From IMG/VR virus record IMGVR_UViG_3300009104_000009, positions 1 to 64,000 of that record: 64,000 nucleotides of DNA; one strand, given 5' to 3'. Positions 59,602 through 64,000 of the stretch are shown one piece after another (position 1 is the stretch's first letter; the number at the start of each line of letters is the position of its first letter). Position numbers and translations under genes: made by a program. The DNA comes from a virus. The notes under the pieces are model-generated. The model ran no database searches. It was not told the DNA's origin and saw nothing but the letters and a program-made list of their open reading frames with translations.

Positions 59602-60721
59602 ACCTTGCCTAGCACCTTTTAACTCAATTTTTCATAATTATGATGGTGCTACTTCTGTATGCTGTCACAGACCTGTTGAGATCACAGGTAAGACCCTACA
59701 CGAGAGCATGCACGATGAGAAACTACAAGCAATAAGAAGAAGTTTCGCTAAAGGAGAGACACCTCCAGAGTGTCGGTTATGTCCTAAGCAGATGAGAGAG
59801 TATCATACTGAGAATATCTCTAAGAATATTAAAAGTATTTCATTAGAAAATAAGTTCACTCCAGTAGCTGTAGATTTCTTCTGGTCTAATAAGTGTAATT
59901 TCGCATGCTTAGGGTGTGATAGTTATAAGAGCTCAACAATTGATAAGAATTTTAGAGAGATATATGAGATAATAGATCATCAGAGGCCTGTTCCTAATAT
60001 AGGATATGATAAGCAAGAGAGATTTGATTATATACTAGAAAATTCCGACAGTATTAGAATAATGCATTTATCGAGTTCCGGAGAACCATGGATTGAAGAT
60101 AATATCTATGAGTTATTAGAGCTCTTAGTAGAGCATAAGTTATTTAACATTGAAATAGCGACCCATACTAATGGAAGTATATTGAATTATAAGAATAAGA
60201 GTATGATTGATATATTAGATAATTGGAATGGTAACGCAACTGTTATAATGAGTAATGACGGTACAGGAAAAAGAGGAGAGTATGTCAGATATGGTTATAA
60301 AGATAAAATGTGGTTAAGGACGTATAATAAACTAAAAGAATCTAGCATTAACGTATATGTTCACTACTGTATGAACTTATTCAATATAATGTATCTCAGA
60401 GAAGATGCAGAATGGTTTAAAGAGAATTGTGATGATACTGATATACTCTTAAGATATTGGGAATGGCCTTCTTTATTAACGTCTAAGTTTTTAAAATATT
60501 GGGGTGATTTGTATGACGAATCAATTGATTCATTCAATAGCGCGAAATCCTATTATAAGGATTCGGAGTATGCTGAAGATTACCTAAATACTATAGGGAG
60601 AGGAAATAATTTTAAAGATGATGTTTCGCGATTTAGTTCATTTATACAGAAGATAGATGAAAAAAGAAATACTGATTTTGTAAAAACTTTTCCAAAGTTG
60701 AATGAGATTGTTTTATGGTAG
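59591..60721 (+). CDS. twitch/SPASM-type radical SAM protein
   Basis: 376 residues, TTG start at 59591 (no near ATG). An N-terminal Cys-containing region (PCLAPF, VCCHRP, CRLCPKQM) precedes the radical SAM motif C102-N-F-A-C106-L-G-C109. LSSSGEPWIED and later THTNGS are as expected. The layout is unusual in that extra Cys lie before, not after, the core. Codon use appears richer in GAG, AAG and CTA than its neighbours, which suggests recent acquisition. Overlaps nitroreductase by 7 bases. Confidence 0.8.
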   Translation: MITKPCLAPFNSIFHNYDGATSVCCHRPVEITGKTLHESMHDEKLQAIRRSFAKGETPPECRLCPKQMREYHTENISKNIKSISLENKFTPVAVDFFWSNKCNFACLGCDSYKSSTIDKNFREIYEIIDHQRPVPNIGYDKQERFDYILENSDSIRIMHLSSSGEPWIEDNIYELLELLVEHKLFNIEIATHTNGSILNYKNKSMIDILDNWNGNATVIMSNDGTGKRGEYVRYGYKDKMWLRTYNKLKESSINVYVHYCMNLFNIMYLREDAEWFKENCDDTDILLRYWEWPSLLTSKFLKYWGDLYDESIDSFNSAKSYYKDSEYAEDYLNTIGRGNNFKDDVSRFSSFIQKIDEKRNTDFVKTFPKLNEIVLW

Positions 60722-61395
60722 ATAATTTAAAAGAGATTATTCACAAATCTCAAATATGTCAAAGAAATTGGGATTTGAGTGAAGAGATCCCTCAAGAGCA
60801 TGTTGATTTAATTGTAGAAGCAGTTACACAAAGCCCCACCCGTCAAAATATCCCGTTCTATAATGTAGATGTTGTTACAGACAGATCTTTAATCAACAGT
60901 ATCCATAATAATTCTGCTTTTTTTAAAATTAAACCAGGTATGGAGTTATCAGAATATTCTCACGCTGTCGTTAGGGGTTCAGATGTAGAGAAGGATGAAG
61001 ATGGTGTTATCACAAAAACTAATCCTCAAGTGCTAGCTCCCTTATTACTTGTTTTTAGTGCTAATGAAGAGACTTATTACGATAATCAGTTACGACATGG
61101 TAAAGACTCTGCGGAACGTGTTAAGTGGGAAAAAGACGTAAGCCTTTCTATAGGCGTAGCATCTGGATTTGCAAAACTAATATCTACACAATTAGGATAT
61201 GTAAGTGGTTTTTGCGCTTGTTATGGTGAAGAAATAGATAAACTAATAGGATCTTCGGTACGGTTATTTCTTGGGATAGGAAAGCCTGATAAAAACAAGA
61301 AATATACAGAGAGTCATATTGAGGAATTTGAATATCCCAGCTTTAAAGATGTAAAGAGATTAAAACCTGTAAAAGTAGAGTGGCATAATGGCTAA
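60715..61395 (+). CDS. nitroreductase-family flavoprotein
   Basis: 226 residues. Features of FMN-dependent nitroreductase family: SQICQRNWDLSEEIPQEHVDLIVEAVTQSPTRQNIPFYNV at the N-terminus and SIGVASGFAKLISTQLGYVSGFCACYG in the C-terminal part. Such proteins reduce quinones, nitro-compounds or flavins with NAD(P)H. Position directly before the selenoprotein candidate, with an 8-base overlap, suggests a redox unit. The true substrate is unknown. Confidence 0.85.
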   Translation: MVDNLKEIIHKSQICQRNWDLSEEIPQEHVDLIVEAVTQSPTRQNIPFYNVDVVTDRSLINSIHNNSAFFKIKPGMELSEYSHAVVRGSDVEKDEDGVITKTNPQVLAPLLLVFSANEETYYDNQLRHGKDSAERVKWEKDVSLSIGVASGFAKLISTQLGYVSGFCACYGEEIDKLIGSSVRLFLGIGKPDKNKKYTESHIEEFEYPSFKDVKRLKPVKVEWHNG

Positions 61396-61621
61396 ATGGA
61401 AAATCAGATATTGTAGTTCTTGAAACTACAAACCGAACGCAGAAAGTCTTTCTGCTGAAATGAAAAAATTAGGTTATGACGTTGAAATTGAACAAGGAGA
61501 TACTGGACAATTTGAGCTATTTAAATGGTCCACCACATTGTGGATGTCATTTATGAAAGGTGGACATGGAAAGTTCTTTGGAATACAGGAAGTGACGGAG
61601 GCATTAACTAATACGGAGTAA
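61388..61621 (+). CDS. SelW/Rdx-family selenoprotein candidate (in-frame TGA = Sec)
   Basis: 77 codons if TGA at 61421-61423 (codon 12) is read as selenocysteine. The N-terminus is MAKWKIRYCSS-U-NYKPNAES, the C-x-x-U motif and following YKP of SelW-type thioredoxin-like Rdx proteins. The rest fits the family: a helix LSAEMKKLGY, strand DVEIEQGDTGQFELF, and a final helix. A hairpin with GT loop follows (61439-61455). Coding bias is continuous across the TGA. Overlaps the nitroreductase by 8 bases. If TGA were a stop, only an 11-residue peptide would be made, and the conserved downstream half would be unexplained. Confidence 0.85.
61439..61455 (+). promoter_or_regulatory. bacterial-type SECIS hairpin candidate
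   Basis: GCAGAAAG T CTTTCTGC is a perfect inverted repeat; as RNA a 6-base-pair stem GCAGAA/UUCUGC closes the loop AGUCU. The loop contains GU, the key SelB-contact bases of E. coli fdhF, and the motif GUCU as in that element. G is at position 26 with the U of UGA as 1, against 23 in fdhF, i.e. one codon further. No bulged U is seen in the stem. Confidence 0.75.
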
Positions 61622-61623
61622 AT

Positions 61624-62052
61624 ATGGTTTTTGGACTTGGAGATCAAGAAGAACAGAGAACTAAAGAATTATTTGTAAGTAAGAATTTTAAATCACATTC
61701 AGGATTAGACTTAACATGGAAAATAGAGATGGACGCGTTAATGGATTCCGAATGGTTTACGATCAAGAAAATGATCATGGAGATAACACCTCCTTTTAGA
61801 GAAGCAGTCGGTATTCCACGTGGTGGAGTTAAGCTCGGCAATCTTCTCAACGAACACGCAACAGGGAAAAAAGAAGATCCTATTTGTATAGTAGATGATG
61901 TATTAACTACAGGTGAGTCAATGGAAGAATTTTTAACACAATATCAACGTAATCGCGAACCATTTACAGCGATCGGTTGGGTAGTATTTGCGAGAACACA
62001 ATGTCCGTCATGGGTAAACGCGGTATTTCAAATGCCATATTTAGCTGTATAG
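61624..62052 (+). CDS. type I phosphoribosyltransferase (PyrE-like)
   Basis: 142 residues. The PRPP-binding loop VDDVLTTGES (91-98) is the orotate-phosphoribosyltransferase form of the type I PRTase motif; PRGGVKLGN is a second family feature. PyrE converts orotate to OMP. The protein is shorter than PyrE (about 200). A PyrD-like gene lies one gene downstream, strengthening a pyrimidine role. Starts 2 bases after the SelW-type gene. Confidence 0.82.
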   Translation: MVFGLGDQEEQRTKELFVSKNFKSHSGLDLTWKIEMDALMDSEWFTIKKMIMEITPPFREAVGIPRGGVKLGNLLNEHATGKKEDPICIVDDVLTTGESMEEFLTQYQRNREPFTAIGWVVFARTQCPSWVNAVFQMPYLAV

Positions 62053-62420
62053 TATTAATGATTACCAGTTGTACTATGTGGAAGCATATTCAAGATAGTA
62101 GTGATTATTTAGAAACTGGATATATGCCATGTCCAGAAGGCGAGAAGTGCTTAGACTTGACATCAAGAATGGGTGGATTAGAAGGAGATATTTTTAAAAC
62201 ACTACCACCCATAAAAGGTTGGAAACAAATGGGATGCGTGCATTCTAAGCAAATAGATTATGAGATGAAAGAAGAATTTATGTATTGTGAATATTGTAAT
62301 GGAAAACATCAGATGTGGATGATATATGATTATGACTGGGAGGGTAAATACGGAGTTCCAGATTGGTATCCTCATACACCAGATAATACAGAATGCGGCG
62401 ATCCACCATTTATTAAATGA
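62001..62420 (+). CDS. predicted lipoprotein
   Basis: 139 residues from ATG 62001 (ATG 62010 is also possible). It begins inside the PRTase gene in another frame. A hydrophobic N-terminus NAIFSCIVLMITSC ends with a lipobox. The mature protein has six or so Cys, including CEYCNGKH and CPEGEKC, and many aromatic residues. Position between pyrE-like and pyrD-like genes is odd for an exported protein. Function unknown. Confidence 0.6.
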   Translation: MSVMGKRGISNAIFSCIVLMITSCTMWKHIQDSSDYLETGYMPCPEGEKCLDLTSRMGGLEGDIFKTLPPIKGWKQMGCVHSKQIDYEMKEEFMYCEYCNGKHQMWMIYDYDWEGKYGVPDWYPHTPDNTECGDPPFIK

Positions 62421-63112
62421 AAATATATATCGCGGCTCCATTCGGGAACTATATACGAATCAAAAATACTATTAGTGTCAAGGGAACTTTCACGTTAAAG
62501 CGTCGTCGTGGTCTCATTCTTCAAATCTTAAAAACTCTACGATATAGCTTTAAAGACAAGTGTTGGTATAATAGCTTAGGACTTAGAAATCCAGGAATTA
62601 CAAAAGGCATTCACAGAATAAAAAAAGACGACTATATATCTATCGCTGCTGTAGAACCAGGTGATTGGATTGAACTAGATAAACATATTCCTCAACAGGT
62701 TCCAATTGAACTCAATATTTCATGTCCTAACATAACTCACTTCGATGACTACATCAGAGATATACACATATATGCTAAGCGCAATCCGATTGTTAAAATA
62801 TCAGCAGAAACCAACTTCGCGGAAATAGACAGATTAATAGATATGGGCTTCGCTAGATTCCATTGTTGTAACACACTCAAAACAGATAAGGGAGCTCAAA
62901 GCGGTAAGGTATTACAAGAATATGTATTTGAGAAAATCAAGTATATAAAGAACAAAAATCGACATATCGAGTGCATAGCAGGAGGAGGAATAGATTCGAT
63001 AGATGATATGATGTATTACGCTACGTTAGGAGTTCAGGGATTTTCACTAGGATCTGTTTGTTTTAATCCATTTAAATTACGTAAAATTCTCCTTGATTTT
63101 TTCGGAAAATAA
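62417..63112 (+). CDS. dihydroorotate-dehydrogenase-like protein
   Basis: 231 residues. Motif VPIELNISCPN (N100, S102, C103, P104, N105) is the FMN-binding and catalytic-Cys strand of class 1 PyrD. KISAETN, CNTLKTDKGAQSG and IAGGGIDSIDDMMYYATLGVQGFSLGSVCF are further TIM-barrel phosphate/FMN loops. The protein is shorter than PyrD (about 300-310), lacking some N-terminal parts, so a related flavoprotein is possible. Overlaps the lipoprotein stop by 4 bases. With the PRTase, a phage pyrimidine step is likely. Confidence 0.8.
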   Translation: MKIYIAAPFGNYIRIKNTISVKGTFTLKRRRGLILQILKTLRYSFKDKCWYNSLGLRNPGITKGIHRIKKDDYISIAAVEPGDWIELDKHIPQQVPIELNISCPNITHFDDYIRDIHIYAKRNPIVKISAETNFAEIDRLIDMGFARFHCCNTLKTDKGAQSGKVLQEYVFEKIKYIKNKNRHIECIAGGGIDSIDDMMYYATLGVQGFSLGSVCFNPFKLRKILLDFFGK

Positions 63113-63121
63113 TCGTATAAT
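63093..63121 (+). promoter_or_regulatory. sigma70-type promoter with very short leader
   Basis: TTGATT (63093-63098), 17-base spacer, TATAAT (63116-63121); ATG at 63131 is only 9 bases further, again suggesting a nearly leaderless transcript. The -35 is inside the PyrD-like gene. Confidence 0.65.
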
Positions 63122-63130
63122 AACTTCATT

Positions 63131-63544
63131 ATGAGATCGAACAAGTGGAATATTAGTTGGCAGGTTGCTCGAGTCAGAGCAAAGAAAATTAAAGACATTC
63201 AGATGAGAGTGGATTTCATGCACGAGTGGTTGCTGATTCACAATTATAGAGTTAATATCGATAGGATAGCAAATTGGTTACGAATGTCTATAATGAGTGC
63301 TAACTATGAATCAAAAGAGATTTATAAAAAAGCTTTTCGCAGGCTCTTAGAAGTGCAGAATCTCGAAGAAGGAGATATGCCGAACGATGTGAAAGCTTAC
63401 GTGCGCGATCCGATAATAGAAGACGTTCTCAAAGATCTAGAACAACGAACATACAGTTTTCAATTTAAAAAACTGCCACCAGGACACTATGAATTTATTA
63501 AAAGGATAAAAGATGTACTCGGCCCAAATCAAACAATCAATTGA
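63131..63544 (+). CDS. protein of unknown function
   Basis: 137 residues, helical and basic: NISWQVARVRAKKIKDIQMRVDFMHEWL, YRVNIDRIANWLRMSIMSANYES, and RLLEVQNLEEGDM. Gives the impression of a conserved small marine T4-like protein. Own sigma70-type promoter upstream, so probably early. Overlaps the next gene by 32 bases. No domain assigned. Confidence 0.65.
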   Translation: MRSNKWNISWQVARVRAKKIKDIQMRVDFMHEWLLIHNYRVNIDRIANWLRMSIMSANYESKEIYKKAFRRLLEVQNLEEGDMPNDVKAYVRDPIIEDVLKDLEQRTYSFQFKKLPPGHYEFIKRIKDVLGPNQTIN

Positions 63545-63860
63545 AAAACTAGCACAGACAACATCTGATGCATTTGACATAATCATGTATAGGATGCTAG
63601 ACGCACCGGAAAAACCGTCTCAGGATGACTTGATGGCGATGATTATGGGTGCTAAAGAATTACACGAATCGCACTGCATGCGTGTGATGGAGACTATCAA
63701 AGAATGGCCTGGAAAGTCCGCAAGGAATATATTAGCGACTACGCCGGTGAAGGAAGACAAGAAATATACAGACGAAATCGAAGAGGAAATGTTCTCTAAG
63801 CCGCTTAAAAAGATGCCTATAGATAAGGCTGAACAAGCAATCGACTATCAGTCTATATGA
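63513..63860 (+). CDS. protein of unknown function
   Basis: 115 residues, mostly helical (SIEKLAQTTSDAFDIIMYRMLD, LMAMIMGAKELHESHCMRVMETIKEW), with a charged C-terminus. Starts inside the preceding gene and overlaps the next by 4 bases. No recognised motif. Confidence 0.65.
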   Translation: MYSAQIKQSIEKLAQTTSDAFDIIMYRMLDAPEKPSQDDLMAMIMGAKELHESHCMRVMETIKEWPGKSARNILATTPVKEDKKYTDEIEEEMFSKPLKKMPIDKAEQAIDYQSI

Positions 63861-64000
63861 AATTAATTCTATCATTAGAACAACCAAAGCACTTTCTAGT
63901 AGCAGAAAAAATACAAGACTATGTAGATGGATGGAAAATAAATCACATAGGATATAGCATAGCAGATCGCGAACGCTCTCACGACTGGTGGGCTAGATTA
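63857..64000 (+). CDS. unknown protein, 3' partial
   Basis: 48 codons from ATG 63857, open to the window edge (MKLILSLEQPKHFLVAEKIQ...HDWWARL). The ATGA overlap with the preceding gene supports the start. Too little to identify. Confidence 0.6.
   Translation, partial: MKLILSLEQPKHFLVAEKIQDYVDGWKINHIGYSIADRERSHDWWARL

Noticed and set aside
61388-61421. Eleven-residue peptide ending at TGA as a complete gene
   Set aside because: The downstream frame continues the Rdx family pattern, so reading TGA as a stop leaves conserved sequence unexplained.

Overview
The window is a 64 kb stretch of an AT-rich, T4-like marine myovirus. Every supported gene is on the + strand. The backbone follows the T4-type marine order: terminase gp17, sheath gp18, two tail-tube genes, portal gp20, a small core gene, protease gp21, scaffold gp22, major capsid gp23, gp3-like tail completion, UvsY, UvsW, late sigma gp55, gp47 and gp46. 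Consensus late promoters (TATAAATA) precede many virion genes, and one strong intrinsic terminator follows gp23. The host is unknown. Low GC, a phage bS21 and the auxiliary genes suggest an AT-rich marine bacterium such as a pelagic alphaproteobacterium, but nothing here proves that.

Layout. 1-3986: end of a LamG-domain protein, a lipoprotein, a fibre-like protein, a probable holin/XhlA-like pair and a basic protein. 3998-15606: packaging, tail and head genes. 15613-24938: recombination (uvsY, uvsW, 46/47), late sigma factor, peptide deformylase, and QueD/QueE for 7-deazaguanine synthesis. 24985-35099: tail-fibre block of tandemly duplicated proteins, ending in an 1843-residue modular adhesin. 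35122-37627: asparagine-synthase-like enzyme, glycosyltransferase and ribosomal protein bS21. 37684-41231: zinc ribbons, the scaffold IscU, two A-type Fe-S carriers and candidate internal-head proteins. 41243-46433: glycosyltransferase, secreted protein, HtrA-type lipoprotein protease, AAA ATPase with a T4-like capsid-targeting N-terminus, 2OG oxygenase and CDGSH Fe-S protein. 46430-55284: ten tightly overlapping genes (two SGNH-like, three related glycosyltransferase-like, DegT aminotransferase, dioxygenase, amidinotransferase, B12 radical SAM) that look like one biosynthetic operon. 55268-59042: SET-domain protein, SpeD and further candidate internal proteins. 59062-64000: mini-kinase, radical SAM, nitroreductase, a probable selenoprotein, a PyrE/PyrD-like pair and unknowns.

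The most unusual observation is at 61388-61621. This is a SelW/Rdx-family gene interrupted by an in-frame TGA exactly at the U of its CxxU motif, followed by a hairpin whose loop and spacing fit a bacterial SECIS element. It was missed as an ORF because TGA was read as stop. A second in-frame TGA at 58658 has a hairpin with GT at the same offset, but no redox context. Other strong points are a phage-encoded Fe-S assembly set, the amidinotransferase operon, and a shared N-terminal signature that probably targets several unrelated proteins into the capsid. No stretch longer than 300 bases is without a gene once the recoded gene and small ORFs are counted. No tRNA genes, CRISPR arrays or insertion sequences were seen.
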